A stretch of 64,000 nucleotides of DNA from BOKV01 sp049289295 (GCA_049289295.1 JBATLL010000091.1:56704-120703), one strand, 5' to 3'. Shown: positions 8,637 to 17,569, counted from the first letter of the stretch. The notes: generated by a model not told the origin, from the sequence alone. Program-made: numbers and translations.

Positions 8637-9311
8637 CTACTGGCTTGCCCAGATGATACGCGCTACCCACTCGATATCCTCATTGGCGATGGAACGATCG
8701 GCATGTTCCGGATTGAGAGACTTGAGTTCAAACCCCTTCGCGGTCTTGCGGTTGAGGAGCTTGACCATCACTTCCCCGGCCCGCGTTTTCACAACGACCC
8801 TGTCGCCTTTGCGCACGCTTGCACCGGGTGCGACGATGATGATGTCACCCGCGCGGTAGAGCGGCAGCATGGAGTCCCCGGACACTTCAAGTGCATAGAC
8901 CGAATCGTGCTCGGAAGTGGGAAAGCGGACTTCGTCCCAGCCCTGTCCCGCCGGAAAACCGCCATCATCGAAAAAGCCGCCCACGCCTGCCTGTGCCATG
9001 CCGAGCAGGGGTACTTGAAACGCCCGATTTGCCTGGAAAGGCCCCCGCAGTGCCCGGTTCTTCGACCGTGTTGCTACCGTGTCCGGCACCATTTCAAGAA
9101 ACTCTTCTAGGCTGGTTCGTGTCGCCTTCAATGCCTTGGAAATGGATTCTGTCGATGGCCAGCGCGGACGCCCGGAACCCGTTACCCGCTTTGACTTGTT
9201 GAAGCTGGTCGGATCAAGACCGGAACTGCGCGCGAGCGCGGAAGCGGTCAGTCGGTTCTTTTCCGCCAGGGCATCAATGGCAGCCCAGATGCCTTCATGC
9301 GACAACATCAA
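8637..9311 (-). CDS. S24-family LexA/CI-like transcriptional repressor
   Basis: A 224-residue regulator with an N-terminal helix-turn-helix (about 10-65: LTASALARSSGLDPTSFNKS) and a C-terminal S24 peptidase domain. The nucleophile serine is in GDSMLPLYRAGD and the catalytic lysine is probably in VVVKTRAGE. An AG pair in GMAQAGVGG is a candidate self-cleavage site, as in LexA and CI. The family represses DNA-damage or prophage genes, but chromosomal stand-alone copies like this one often control housekeeping targets. No prophage is nearby, so its regulon is not clear from context. It is not the canonical lexA, which has a winged helix. Confidence 0.85.
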   Translation of the reverse strand: MMLSHEGIWAAIDALAEKNRLTASALARSSGLDPTSFNKSKRVTGSGRPRWPSTESISKALKATRTSLEEFLEMVPDTVATRSKNRALRGPFQANRAFQVPLLGMAQAGVGGFFDDGGFPAGQGWDEVRFPTSEHDSVYALEVSGDSMLPLYRAGDIIIVAPGASVRKGDRVVVKTRAGEVMVKLLNRKTAKGFELKSLNPEHADRSIANEDIEWVARIIWASQ

Positions 9312-9413
9312 TCTATCCCGGTAAAGGAAATTATTCCTTCTACTTAGACGGGGATTTCGTCCAAGTCCAGCCCATTGATCGCGCTGAAATCCGCTTGTGC
9401 CAGGTGCGTGCGA

Positions 9414-10034
9414 TCAGACCGCATGAAAGGCATCGCGCCCACTGGCGATCATCGCCTCGAGCATCTCAAGGCGATCCTGTCCCCAGAAGGTCTCGCCCTT
9501 GTAGACATAGCAGGGTGAGCCTATCGCACTAGCCTCGATCGCTGCCCTGGTGTTCTGCTGGCGTTGTTCAACCACTTCGGGGCGCGCTGATTCCGCCAGA
9601 ACGAGCGAGGCATCGTGCCCAAGCCCTTTCAGTATGGAGGCGATGACGTTTTCATCGGAAATATCCTGTTCGTTCACCCATATGGCCTCGCCAAATGCCT
9701 GGACAGCACCAAGCGCATCCTTGCCCGCAAGGGAAAGGGCTGTGACGCAGAGATCAGCTCGTTCCGGATTGACAGGAAAATGCTTCGGTTTGAGGGTCAG
9801 TGGCAGGTTGCGGAAAAGGGCAATGCGCTGCAACTCCACCAGCCTGTAGCGCTGGCGCGCCTCGGAACGTTGGGACAGGGGAACCGACCCCGACTTTTCC
9901 CAAACGCCCACCAGGGAAAAGGGACGCACATTGACGCTCCTGCCTTGGCGCGCGGCAATTTCCGCCAGTAACCTGTTGCCAAGGTAGGTGAAGGGTGAAA
10001 CCGTGGTCAGGAAATAGTCGATGGTAGCGCTCAT
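9414..10034 (-). CDS. DsbA-family 2-hydroxychromene-2-carboxylate isomerase-like protein
   Basis: A 206-residue protein with the DsbA/GST-kappa thioredoxin fold. The N-terminus IDYFLTTVSPFTYLGNRLL has SPF in place of a CxxC redox motif, as in 2-hydroxychromene-2-carboxylate isomerases that use glutathione. The C-terminal block GSPCYVYKGETFWGQDRLEML is the conserved cis-proline and helix region. The real reaction could be isomerisation of an aromatic breakdown product or another glutathione-dependent step. The ATG at 10034 has GGAGG 5 bases upstream. Divergent from the methyltransferase gene. Confidence 0.8.
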   Translation of the reverse strand: MSATIDYFLTTVSPFTYLGNRLLAEIAARQGRSVNVRPFSLVGVWEKSGSVPLSQRSEARQRYRLVELQRIALFRNLPLTLKPKHFPVNPERADLCVTALSLAGKDALGAVQAFGEAIWVNEQDISDENVIASILKGLGHDASLVLAESARPEVVEQRQQNTRAAIEASAIGSPCYVYKGETFWGQDRLEMLEAMIASGRDAFHAV

Positions 10035-10128
10035 GTTTCCTCCGAAAGACTGAGCGGAGATTATCAGCCTGCGATCGTGCCACAAGCACCTTCGGCTCAA
10101 CCCGTTGTGAAAAGGACGGAACAAAATC

Positions 10129-10761
10129 GTGAACCCGCAAACGCCTGAACAGTTGCTTGCCAGGGCCTACGCGCTTCATGACAAGGATGAAGCCCATTCA
10201 TTGTATCGCGAATGGGCAAGAAGCTACGACAAGACAATGCTGGAGGGGCTTGGCTATCTCACACCGAAAAAGACGGCCGAACTGCTGGCGGGCCACGTTC
10301 CCGATCACAAAGCCCGGATACTGGATGTTGGCTGCGGCACCGGCCTGGCAGGCGTTGAACTGAACCGCCTGGGATATCGCCAACCTGATGGCCTCGACTT
10401 CTCTCCCGAGATGCTGGGCGTTGCCCGGTCGCGCTCGATCTACGGTCACCTGTTGCAGGCTGATTTGAACGCACCGCTTGAATTGCCGGATGAAAGCTAT
10501 GACGCATTGATCTGCACGGGCACTTTCACGCACGCCCATGTCGGCGCTTCCTGCCTGCCGGAATTGTTTCGGGTGTTGCGCAGGGAAGGCCTGTTTGCTG
10601 CAACAGTACACAAGGATGTCTGGGAATCAGCCGGATTCAGTGAAATGACAGAGCAGCTTGAAAAGGCTGGCACGATGGAAACCGTGTTACGGGAATTGGG
10701 CACATATTATCGCGATTCTATGGAGCCGGAGGGCTACTATCTCGTCTGGCGGAAGCAATGA
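10129..10761 (+). CDS. Class I SAM-dependent methyltransferase
   Basis: A 210-residue cytosolic methyltransferase with a GTG start. Motif I is ILDVGCGTGLAGVELNRLGY (about 64-83), followed by DGLDFSPEML (motif post I) and YDALICTGTFTHAHVG (motif II region). The N-terminal helices (YREWARSYDKTMLEGLGY) are typical of small-molecule methyltransferases of the UbiE/Williams-Beuren type. The substrate cannot be read from sequence. It lies 71 bases upstream of the DUF3291-like gene on the same strand. Confidence 0.85.
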   Translation: MNPQTPEQLLARAYALHDKDEAHSLYREWARSYDKTMLEGLGYLTPKKTAELLAGHVPDHKARILDVGCGTGLAGVELNRLGYRQPDGLDFSPEMLGVARSRSIYGHLLQADLNAPLELPDESYDALICTGTFTHAHVGASCLPELFRVLRREGLFAATVHKDVWESAGFSEMTEQLEKAGTMETVLRELGTYYRDSMEPEGYYLVWRKQ

Positions 10762-10832
10762 CACGCGCCAACATGAAAGCCCTCCTGCCGCGCCTGGGGA
10801 ATGCCAACACGCCAGCAGGGCATTAAAAGAGC

Positions 10833-11369
10833 ATGACGCATGATTTGGCACTTTACACTTTCGGCCTTTTCCTCAAGCCGTCAGCCGATCCAGCAAATGA
10901 CGGCTTCCACACCCTTAACGACCGCGTGCTCGAACGTGTGGACAGGGCTTCGGGCCTGATTGCGCGCTCCGGCTATGACGGCGAAGCAGGACCGGACAGT
11001 TGGGGCATTCAGCAGTTTCCGGTCCACTATGTTGAAACGGGTGACGGCTGTGCGCCGTCGACGCTGTCCCTGTGGAAGGATGTGGAATCCGCCATGGCGT
11101 TCAGCTATTTCGGCCTTCACAAGGAGGCCTTGAAACAGGGTCGGCTATGGAATGTCAAACCCAGTTGGCCACCCTATGCCGTTTGGTGGGTCGAGGCGGG
11201 CCATCGCCCGGACTGGGCGGAAGCCGTGGCAAGACATGCAGAGCTGGAAAGACACGGTCCAGCGCCTGCCGTGTTCGACTTCAAGACTGTTTTCAGTCCC
11301 GATGGGCAGGCCATTGTCCCTGATCGTGAACGCATGAAGCGTATCGCGGAAGCAAACATGACCGACTAG
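10833..11369 (+). CDS. DUF3291-like conserved protein
   Basis: A 178-residue soluble protein resembling the DUF3291 group of ferredoxin-like (dimeric alpha-beta barrel) proteins. Recognisable parts are LALYTFGLFLKP at the N-terminus, DRVDRASGLIARSGYDG, SLWKDVESAMAFSYFGLHKEAL and the PPYAVWWVEAGHRPDWAEA segment. These resemble antibiotic-biosynthesis-monooxygenase folds, but no catalytic function is established. It may be cotranscribed with the methyltransferase 71 bases upstream. The family call is moderate. Confidence 0.6.
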   Translation: MTHDLALYTFGLFLKPSADPANDGFHTLNDRVLERVDRASGLIARSGYDGEAGPDSWGIQQFPVHYVETGDGCAPSTLSLWKDVESAMAFSYFGLHKEALKQGRLWNVKPSWPPYAVWWVEAGHRPDWAEAVARHAELERHGPAPAVFDFKTVFSPDGQAIVPDRERMKRIAEANMTD

Positions 11370-11429
11370 AAATTCCCACCTGTTCGCGACATTGCGACCG
11401 TGTCAGCGGGAACTTGTGCCGAGGTTCAT

Positions 11430-11458
11430 AAAAAAACCCCGGCCACTGGGGCCGGGGT
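11430..11458 (-). terminator. Rho-independent terminator of the beta-oxidation operon
   Basis: A perfect 9-bp stem (11436-11444 with 11450-11458, GC-rich) and a 5-base loop. The six A residues at 11430-11435 read as a U tract on the minus strand. It lies just past the stop of the FadJ-type gene at 11481 and ends that transcript. The other strand lacks a T tract, so it is probably unidirectional. Confidence 0.9.
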
Positions 11459-11480
11459 CTCACACCTTGTGCGGCTGGGA

Positions 11481-13697
11481 TCAGGCCGCCTTGCTCACCT
11501 GCGCTGGCGGATTGAAGCGCGCATAGTAGCTTTCATTGTTCTGCGCCATGGCAAGGAGCTGCTTGCCCGGTTTGAACTGCTTGCCATACTTCTTCTGAAG
11601 CGCCTTGGCCTTGGCAACGAAAGCCGCCGTTCCCATGCCTTCGATGTAGGAAATCGCTCCGCCGGTAAAGGGTGCAAACCCAAAACCGAGGATCGAGCCG
11701 ACATCCGCCTCGCGCATGTCGGTAACAACGCCTTCCTCGACGCAGCGCGCCGCTTCCAGTGCAATCACGACATGGAATCGATCCTTGATTTCCTGAACGG
11801 AAATCTTGTCTGGATCCTGCTGCGGATAGAGATCCTTGAGGCCTGGCCACAAATGCTTCTTTGCCGGCTTGGCCGGGTAGTCGTAGAAGCCCTTGCCATT
11901 CTTGCGTCCGAAACGCCCATGCTTCTCGACCATCGAATTGACCAGTTCGACATGGCTTGCTTCAACCGCCTTTTCGCCCATGTCCCGGATCGTCTGATGC
12001 AGGATCTTGTGCGACAGGTCGATTGCCGTTTCATCGTTGAGCGCCAGCGGTCCGACCGGCATGCCGGCCATCTTCGCCACATTCTCGATCATCGCGGCCG
12101 GAATGCCCTCAATAAGCATGTTGTAGGCTTCGGACATGTAACGCAGCACCATGCGGTTGATGTAGAAGCCGCGCGTGTCGTTGACGACAATCGGTGTCTT
12201 CTTGACCGCGCGCACGTAATCCAGTGCAACGGCCAGCGCCCTGTCGCCCGTCTTTTTGCCCATGATGATCTCGGTCAGCATCATCTTGTCGACAGGCGAG
12301 AAGAAGTGAATGCCGATGAAATCCTTCTGGCGAGGGAAGTTCTTTGCCAGTCCGGTAATCGGAATTGTCGAAGTGTTGGACGCAAAGATCGCAGAGCGCT
12401 TCATGTGCTTTGCCGCTTCTTCGGTTACGCCCTTCTTGACGTTCGAATCCTCGAAGACGGCCTCGATCACCAGATCGGCATCTGAAAGCGCCGCATAATC
12501 CGTGGTTGCTTCCACAAGCGCCAGCAGCTTTTCCTTGGCTTCTGCGCTCGAACGGCCCTTGGAGATCGCCCCGTCTTCAAGACTTGCACAATGCGCCTTG
12601 CCCTTGTCAGCCGCAGCCTGGTCGCGGTCGAGAAGGACAACCTTGATCCCGGCCTTTGCCGTGACATAGCCGATGCCAGCGCCCATGAAGCCGCCGCCAC
12701 CCAGTATAGCCACCTTGCGAATCTTCGAGGCAGCAACCCCTTCGGGGCGTCGCGCCCCCTTGTTGAGTTCCTGCAGTGACAGGAAGAGCGAACGGATCAT
12801 CATTCCCGCTTCCGTGGACTGCAGGACGTTCGCGAAGTAGCGGCTTTCGACGCGCAGCGCCGTATCCATCGGCAGCAACAAGCCCTCGTAGACGCACTTC
12901 ATGATCGCGCGTGCACCTGGGTAATTGTCGTAGGTCTCGCGCCGATAGATGGCATTGGCCGGTGGGAACAACTGGGCGCCGGCCGCCGAATATACCGGGC
13001 CGCCGGGCAGCTTGAAGCCCTTCTCATCCCAGGGCTGGACCGCTTTGAGCCCATCCAGAATCATCTTGCGCGCGGATTCGACAAGCTTTTTTGCAGGCAC
13101 CACGTCATGCACCAGACCAAGGCGTTTTGCCTTTGCGCCGTCGTAGCTCTTGCCCTGCAGGAGCATTTGCAGCGCTTCCTGTGTATTGATGAGGCGTGGA
13201 ACGCGCTGCGTTCCGCCAGCACCGGGGAAGAGGCCAACCTTCACTTCGGGCAGGCCAAGTTTCAGCTTCGGATTGTCCGCAACGACGCGGCCATGACAGG
13301 CGAGCGCCAGTTCAAGCGCTCCACCCATGGCAACGCCATTGATCGCTGCAACCCACGGCTTGCCGCTCGTCTCGATGCGCCGGTAGATGCCCTGAAGACG
13401 CGAAGCGCCTTCGAACAGCGTTTTGGCCGCAGCTTCGGGATCTTTGCGCTTCATTTTCTGGAATGTCGCAAAGGTTCCCTGCAGCATGGAAAGATCGGCA
13501 CCGCCGGAAAAGGCTTCCTTGCCCGACGTCACGACAACACCCTTGACCGAAGCATCCTGGGAAGTTGCATCCACAAGAGCGGACAGGTCTTCCATGACGC
13601 CTTCATCGATCACGTTCATGCTTTTGCCCGGCATGTCCCAGGTTGCCAGCACGATGCCATCGGCGTCTTTTTCAACGTTGAAATTCTTGTAGGCCAT
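11481..13697 (-). CDS. fadJ: FadJ-type multifunctional enoyl-CoA hydratase / 3-hydroxyacyl-CoA dehydrogenase
   Basis: A 738-residue enzyme for two beta-oxidation steps: hydration of enoyl-CoA, then NAD-dependent oxidation of 3-hydroxyacyl-CoA. Residues 1-190 form the crotonase domain (GGADLSML oxyanion loop, then GVAMGGALELALACHGRV). The Rossmann NAD site is ILGGGGFMGAGIGYVTAKAG at about 325, with NTSTIPI and GIHFFSPVDKM following, and two C-terminal dehydrogenase helical domains after that. The start at 13697 follows AAGGACAAGAAGA. It lies 33 bases downstream of the thiolase and is the last gene of the operon, ahead of a strong terminator. Together with the thiolase it forms a trifunctional-type pair. 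Confidence 0.92.
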   Translation of the reverse strand: MAYKNFNVEKDADGIVLATWDMPGKSMNVIDEGVMEDLSALVDATSQDASVKGVVVTSGKEAFSGGADLSMLQGTFATFQKMKRKDPEAAAKTLFEGASRLQGIYRRIETSGKPWVAAINGVAMGGALELALACHGRVVADNPKLKLGLPEVKVGLFPGAGGTQRVPRLINTQEALQMLLQGKSYDGAKAKRLGLVHDVVPAKKLVESARKMILDGLKAVQPWDEKGFKLPGGPVYSAAGAQLFPPANAIYRRETYDNYPGARAIMKCVYEGLLLPMDTALRVESRYFANVLQSTEAGMMIRSLFLSLQELNKGARRPEGVAASKIRKVAILGGGGFMGAGIGYVTAKAGIKVVLLDRDQAAADKGKAHCASLEDGAISKGRSSAEAKEKLLALVEATTDYAALSDADLVIEAVFEDSNVKKGVTEEAAKHMKRSAIFASNTSTIPITGLAKNFPRQKDFIGIHFFSPVDKMMLTEIIMGKKTGDRALAVALDYVRAVKKTPIVVNDTRGFYINRMVLRYMSEAYNMLIEGIPAAMIENVAKMAGMPVGPLALNDETAIDLSHKILHQTIRDMGEKAVEASHVELVNSMVEKHGRFGRKNGKGFYDYPAKPAKKHLWPGLKDLYPQQDPDKISVQEIKDRFHVVIALEAARCVEEGVVTDMREADVGSILGFGFAPFTGGAISYIEGMGTAAFVAKAKALQKKYGKQFKPGKQLLAMAQNNESYYARFNPPAQVSKAA

Positions 13698-13730
13698 TCT
13701 TCTTGTCCTTTTGCCAGTCACACGCGCCGA

Positions 13731-14939
13731 TCACACGCGTTCGATGATCGTTGCTGTTCCCATGCCCGCGCCGATGCAAAGCGTAACCAGGGCGGTGTTG
13801 AGATCGCGGCGTTCCAGTTCATCAAGTACCGTTCCCAGGATCATCGCGCCGGTTGCACCGAGCGGATGACCCAGAGCAATGGCACCGCCACACACGTTCA
13901 TCTTGTCATGAGGGATCGAGAAATGCTGCATGTAGCGCAGCACCACCGAGGCAAATGCCTCGTTCAGTTCGAACAGGTCGATATCCGACAGCTTCATCTT
14001 GGCGCGCTTCAGCAGCTTCTCGGTAACGTCGATCGGACCGGTAAGCATCAGTGCGGGGTCCGATCCGATGTTGGAAAATGCGCGAATTTTTGCGCGAGGC
14101 TTCATGCCCAGCTTCTTGCCGCCAGCTTTCGAGCCCATCAGAACCGCCGACGCGCCGTCAACAATACCGGACGAATTGCCGGCATGGTGCACGTGCCGGA
14201 TTGTTTCGACATCGGGATGAGCCTGGATACCCACGGCATTGAAGCCGCCCATTTCACCCATCATGACGAACGATGGATCAAGCGAGGCAAGGCTCTGCAT
14301 GTCGGTTCCCGGGCGCATATGTTCATCACGGTCGAGAATGGTAATGCCGTTGATGTCACGTACCGGCACGACCGAATTCTTGAAACGACCGTCCTTCCAG
14401 CTCTTTTCGGCGCGCTTCTGGCTCTCCACGGCATAGGCATCGACATCATCGCGGCTGAAGCCATACTTCGTGGCAATCAGATCGGCCGACACACCCTGCG
14501 GCATGAAATAGGAAGGCACTGCGACGGAGGGGTCCATCGGCCAGGCTCCGCCCGACATGCCCATGCCGACACGGCTCATGGATTCAACACCACCTGCGAT
14601 CACGACATCGTCGGAACCCGCATGGATCTTGGACGCTGCGAAATTGATTGCATCAAGGCCGGAAGCACAGAAACGGTTGATCTGCATCCCCGGCACGCTG
14701 GTATCGTAGCCGGCCTCGAACACGGCTGCACGCGCGATGTCGGAACCTGCTTCGCCAACCGGGTCAACGCAGCCCAGGATCACATCGTCGACATTTTTCG
14801 TGTCGATGCCGTTGCGGTCGCGCAGGGCGGATAGGGTGTGTGCGGACAGGCGAACGGCTGGCACTTCATGCAGGCTGCCGTCCTTCTTTCCCTTGCCTCG
14901 CGGCGTTCTTACATGGTCGTAGATGAAAGCGTCTGCCAT
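13731..14939 (-). CDS. Acetyl-CoA C-acyltransferase (thiolase, FadA/FadI type)
   Basis: Cleaves 3-ketoacyl-CoA with CoA in the last step of beta-oxidation. 402 residues, normal length. Nucleophile Cys91 is in NRFCASGLDA, the base His358 is in GGAIALGHPLGATGA, and the second cysteine is Cys388 in LCIGAGMGTA. It sits between the glutathione transferase (35 bases upstream) and the FadJ-type gene, so the two beta-oxidation subunits are likely made together. A biosynthetic acetoacetyl-CoA thiolase is possible by sequence alone but the context argues for degradation. Confidence 0.92.
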   Translation of the reverse strand: MADAFIYDHVRTPRGKGKKDGSLHEVPAVRLSAHTLSALRDRNGIDTKNVDDVILGCVDPVGEAGSDIARAAVFEAGYDTSVPGMQINRFCASGLDAINFAASKIHAGSDDVVIAGGVESMSRVGMGMSGGAWPMDPSVAVPSYFMPQGVSADLIATKYGFSRDDVDAYAVESQKRAEKSWKDGRFKNSVVPVRDINGITILDRDEHMRPGTDMQSLASLDPSFVMMGEMGGFNAVGIQAHPDVETIRHVHHAGNSSGIVDGASAVLMGSKAGGKKLGMKPRAKIRAFSNIGSDPALMLTGPIDVTEKLLKRAKMKLSDIDLFELNEAFASVVLRYMQHFSIPHDKMNVCGGAIALGHPLGATGAMILGTVLDELERRDLNTALVTLCIGAGMGTATIIERV

Positions 14940-14973
14940 GATACTGCTCCTTGTCGTGGACTGGCGCGTGTTT

Positions 14974-15630
14974 TCACGCTGTCTGTGTCTGTTGGTCCTG
15001 GCCGGAAGGCATCAGCGCCTCCGGCAATTTGAAACCTGGCAGGGATCTGATCCGCTCCAGCCAGGCCTTGATATTGGGGTAGTCATCCCAGTTGGCACCG
15101 ATCTGTTCCGGCCAGAACAGATATCCGCAAAGCGACAGATCGGCGATGGTCGCCCTGTCTCCAACCACCCATTCCCGTCCCTCTAGATGGGTATTGAGAA
15201 CTTTCCATGCACCTGCCGCGCGTGCGGCCAAGAACTGAGTTGCAGGATCGTCTGTCTTCTTCATGAAATAACCCATGAAGCGCGCCGTGGCCGAATAGGA
15301 AGTCAGCTTGTGATTATCGAAAAGGATCCACCTTAGGATTTCATACTCCTCAGACTCGTTACGCGCATTGAACTGTCCGAAATGACGAGCGAGATGGATC
15401 AGTATGACACCTGACTGGGACAAGGTGAGATCGCCACCCTTGCGGTGGTGCACCAGGACTGGCGCTTCGCCCATCACGTTCTTGTCGCGGTACTGTGGAC
15501 TGCGCGTCTCGCCAGCAAAGAATGCCACGCGAACCGGCTTCCAGTCTGCCTTGCATAGTTCCAGCATGAGCGCCGCCTTGTAGGCGTTGCCACTTTCGCT
15601 GAAACATTGCAGTTCGAACTCTGCCATCAT
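14974..15630 (-). CDS. Glutathione S-transferase family protein
   Basis: A 218-residue GST with an N-terminal thioredoxin-like domain (FELQCFSESGNAYKAALML, GEAPVLVHHRKGGDLTLSQS, where the last part is the glutathione-binding SQS) and a C-terminal helical domain containing GDRATIADLSLCGYL. The ATG at 15630 overlaps the stop of the upstream DUF1330 gene as ATGA, and GGGA precedes it, so the two are translationally coupled. In this operon it may detoxify reactive acyl or aldehyde products; that is inference. Confidence 0.87.
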   Translation of the reverse strand: MMAEFELQCFSESGNAYKAALMLELCKADWKPVRVAFFAGETRSPQYRDKNVMGEAPVLVHHRKGGDLTLSQSGVILIHLARHFGQFNARNESEEYEILRWILFDNHKLTSYSATARFMGYFMKKTDDPATQFLAARAAGAWKVLNTHLEGREWVVGDRATIADLSLCGYLFWPEQIGANWDDYPNIKAWLERIRSLPGFKLPEALMPSGQDQQTQTA

Positions 15631-15920
15631 TCTGTCCCTTCGACGATCACGATACCACCTCTGGACGATGCCAGGCGGTGCTCGCGCGCTGCCTGGTAGG
15701 TCGGCGAGTTCCAGCATGCTTCCGCTGTCGCCTTGTCCTTGAACTCGATGACGACATGGCGGGCACCAATGATGTCGCCTTCCATCAGTTCATAGGGGCC
15801 GCCGCGGGCCAGAAACCTGGCGCCATAGTCGATGAATGCCTGTCGCGCGCCTTCAACATAGGGCTTGTAGCGCTCGGGGTCCTGCACGTCGACATGCGCA
15901 ATCCAGTATCCCTTGGGCAT
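15627..15920 (-). CDS. DUF1330 protein, second tandem copy
   Basis: A 97-residue ferredoxin-like (dimeric alpha-beta barrel) protein of the DUF1330 family: KGYWIAHVDVQDPERYKPYV at the start, GARHVVIEFKD in the middle and YQAAREHRLASS at the end. About 60 of 97 positions match the neighbouring copy by eye, so the two arose by tandem duplication. Its ATG shares one base with the TAA of the upstream copy, and its stop overlaps the GST start, so three genes are coupled. No enzyme activity is established for the family. Confidence 0.87.
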   Translation of the reverse strand: MPKGYWIAHVDVQDPERYKPYVEGARQAFIDYGARFLARGGPYELMEGDIIGARHVVIEFKDKATAEACWNSPTYQAAREHRLASSRGGIVIVEGTE

Positions 15921-16213
15921 TACTCGACCCCTTCCGATATGATCAGCCTTCCGATCGAGGCTGCAAGGCGGTGCTCGCGTGCCGCCTGATAGGCGGCGCT
16001 GTTGTAGCAGGCCCTGGCTGCTTCAATGGTCGGGAATTCGATCACGACATGGCGGGGACCGATCGCATCGCCTTCAACCTGCTGCGATGGCGTTCCACGT
16101 ACGAGGAAACGGGCACCATGCTCCTTGTAGGCTGGCGTCGCGCCCTCGACATATTTCTTGTAGGTTTCGGCGTCTTTGACGTCGATATGGCCGATCCAGT
16201 ATCCTTTGGGCAA
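15920..16213 (-). CDS. DUF1330 protein, first tandem copy (TTG start)
   Basis: Paralogue of the next gene, also 97 residues when started at the TTG at 16213. GAGGGAGA lies about 5 bases before this TTG, and the two copies then align from their first residues, so the TTG is preferred over an in-frame TTG at 16228 that would include the SD. Conserved blocks: KGYWIGHIDVKDAETYKKYV, GPRHVVIEFPT and YQAAREHRLAAS. Function unknown; its place between acyl-CoA dehydrogenases and a GST suggests a role linked to acyl-CoA breakdown. Confidence 0.85.
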   Translation of the reverse strand: MPKGYWIGHIDVKDAETYKKYVEGATPAYKEHGARFLVRGTPSQQVEGDAIGPRHVVIEFPTIEAARACYNSAAYQAAREHRLAASIGRLIISEGVE

Positions 16214-16224
16214 GGTTCTCTCCC

Positions 16225-16371
16225 TCAATGGTTGGCAGTTCGCCCGTCCGGGCGCAGTTGCGATGATGGCATCGCGCTATTCTCGTTCAGCCCGGCGCGC
16301 ACGGCAACTGCATTCATCGCCTTCACCGCACAATAGGCATGCAGTGCAGATCTGCCGGCTGCTTCGCGCAT
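16225..16371 (-). CDS. Possible 48-residue hypothetical protein in the operon gap
   Basis: A short frame of 48 codons that fills the gap between the second acyl-CoA dehydrogenase and the first DUF1330 gene. It begins with ATG 4 bases after the dehydrogenase stop and its TGA overlaps the region of the DUF1330 SD. The product (MREAAGRSALHAYCAVKAMN and so on) has no recognised motif, no signal peptide and no clear SD. It may be a real coupled small gene, a remnant of a third gene, or chance. Low confidence. Confidence 0.25.
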   Translation of the reverse strand: MREAAGRSALHAYCAVKAMNAVAVRAGLNENSAMPSSQLRPDGRTANH

Positions 16372-16375
16372 CTAT

Positions 16376-17542
16376 TCAAAGGCTCCGCGAAATCAGCAAT
16401 TTCATGATTTCATTGGTGCCGCCATAGATGCGCTGCACGCGAGCGTCGCGGAACATGCGCGCAATTGGATATTCGTTCATGTAGCCATAGCCGCCGAACA
16501 GCTGGAGGCAATCGTCCATTACCTTGCACTGCAGGTCGGTTGAAAGCATCTTCACCATCGAAGCGGTCACCGGATCAAGTCCGCCTTCCAGGTGCAGTCC
16601 GACGCAATGGTTGACGAAAACGCGTAACTGCACGGCTTCAGCCTTCAATTGGGAAAGTTTGAACTGTGTGTTCTGGAAATCGATGATGCGCTGCCCGAAT
16701 GCCGTGCGCTCCTTGACATAATTGATGGTCAGCATCAGCGCGCGCTCGATTGCGGAAATTGCCTGGTTGGCAATGAGCAGGCGTTCCTGCGGTAATTGCT
16801 GCATGAGTTGGACGAAACCCTGGCCCTCTTCGGTGCCAAGCAGATTTGCCGTGGGAACGCGCACATCGTTGAAGAACAGCTCGGACGTGTCGTTTGACTT
16901 CAGGCCGATCTTGTCGAGGTTGCGTCCGCGTTCAAATCCTTCGAGGCCGTCGGTCTCGATAACGATGAGCGAGGTCCCCTTGGCACCTTTCGACGGATCG
17001 GTCTTGGTCACCAGGATGATGAGGTTGGCCAGTTGCCCGTTTGTGATGAAGGTCTTGGATCCATTGATCCTGTAGTGGTTTCCGTCTTTCACGGCGCTTG
17101 TCTTCACGCCCTGCAGATCCGAACCGGCACCGGGTTCAGTCATCGCTATTGCGCCGACAAGTTCTCCGCTTGCAAGGCGGGGAAGCCATTTTTCCTTCTG
17201 CTCCTGCGAACCATAGTGAAGGATGTACGGCGCGACGATTGCCGAATGTAGCGCCGCCCCGAATCCATCCGTTCCACCATGTCCAAGGGCTTCGATGATG
17301 ACAGCTTCATGGGCATAACTCCCGCCCGCGCCGCCGAATTCTTCCGGCACTGCAGCGCACAGAAGCCCGTTTGCGCCCGCCTTGTTCCAAAGCGCACGAT
17401 CCACCATTTCCTGCTGTTCGTAGCGTTCGTAGTTGGGTGTGATTTCGTTTTCCACGAAACGGGCCGCCATGTCCCGCAGCATGGTGACGTCTTCACTTTC
17501 CCAGGACGGTTTCGCAACGCCAAGGATACTGGATGGATGCAT
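16376..17542 (-). CDS. Acyl-CoA dehydrogenase
   Basis: FAD-dependent enzyme that makes the trans-2-enoyl-CoA in beta-oxidation or branched-chain acyl-CoA breakdown. 388 residues. The N-terminal helical domain runs to about 120; MTEPGAGSDLQG is the FAD/substrate signature in the middle; the C-terminal part has QLFGGYGYMNEYPIARMFRD and IYGGTNEIMK. In the long- and medium-chain enzymes the catalytic Glu is in the GGTxEI segment, here NE. The ATG at 17542 follows AAGGA about 9 bases upstream. It lies 27 bases downstream of the larger dehydrogenase. Confidence 0.92.
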   Translation of the reverse strand: MHPSSILGVAKPSWESEDVTMLRDMAARFVENEITPNYERYEQQEMVDRALWNKAGANGLLCAAVPEEFGGAGGSYAHEAVIIEALGHGGTDGFGAALHSAIVAPYILHYGSQEQKEKWLPRLASGELVGAIAMTEPGAGSDLQGVKTSAVKDGNHYRINGSKTFITNGQLANLIILVTKTDPSKGAKGTSLIVIETDGLEGFERGRNLDKIGLKSNDTSELFFNDVRVPTANLLGTEEGQGFVQLMQQLPQERLLIANQAISAIERALMLTINYVKERTAFGQRIIDFQNTQFKLSQLKAEAVQLRVFVNHCVGLHLEGGLDPVTASMVKMLSTDLQCKVMDDCLQLFGGYGYMNEYPIARMFRDARVQRIYGGTNEIMKLLISRSL

Positions 17543-17569
17543 GCCCAAGTTCCTTTCTGTCAGGCCGAT

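Noticed and set aside
11400..14834. Long plus-strand frames opposite the FadJ and thiolase genes (up to 575 codons)
   Set aside because: They are antisense to well-recognised enzymes, have no known motifs and arise from the GC-rich third codon positions.
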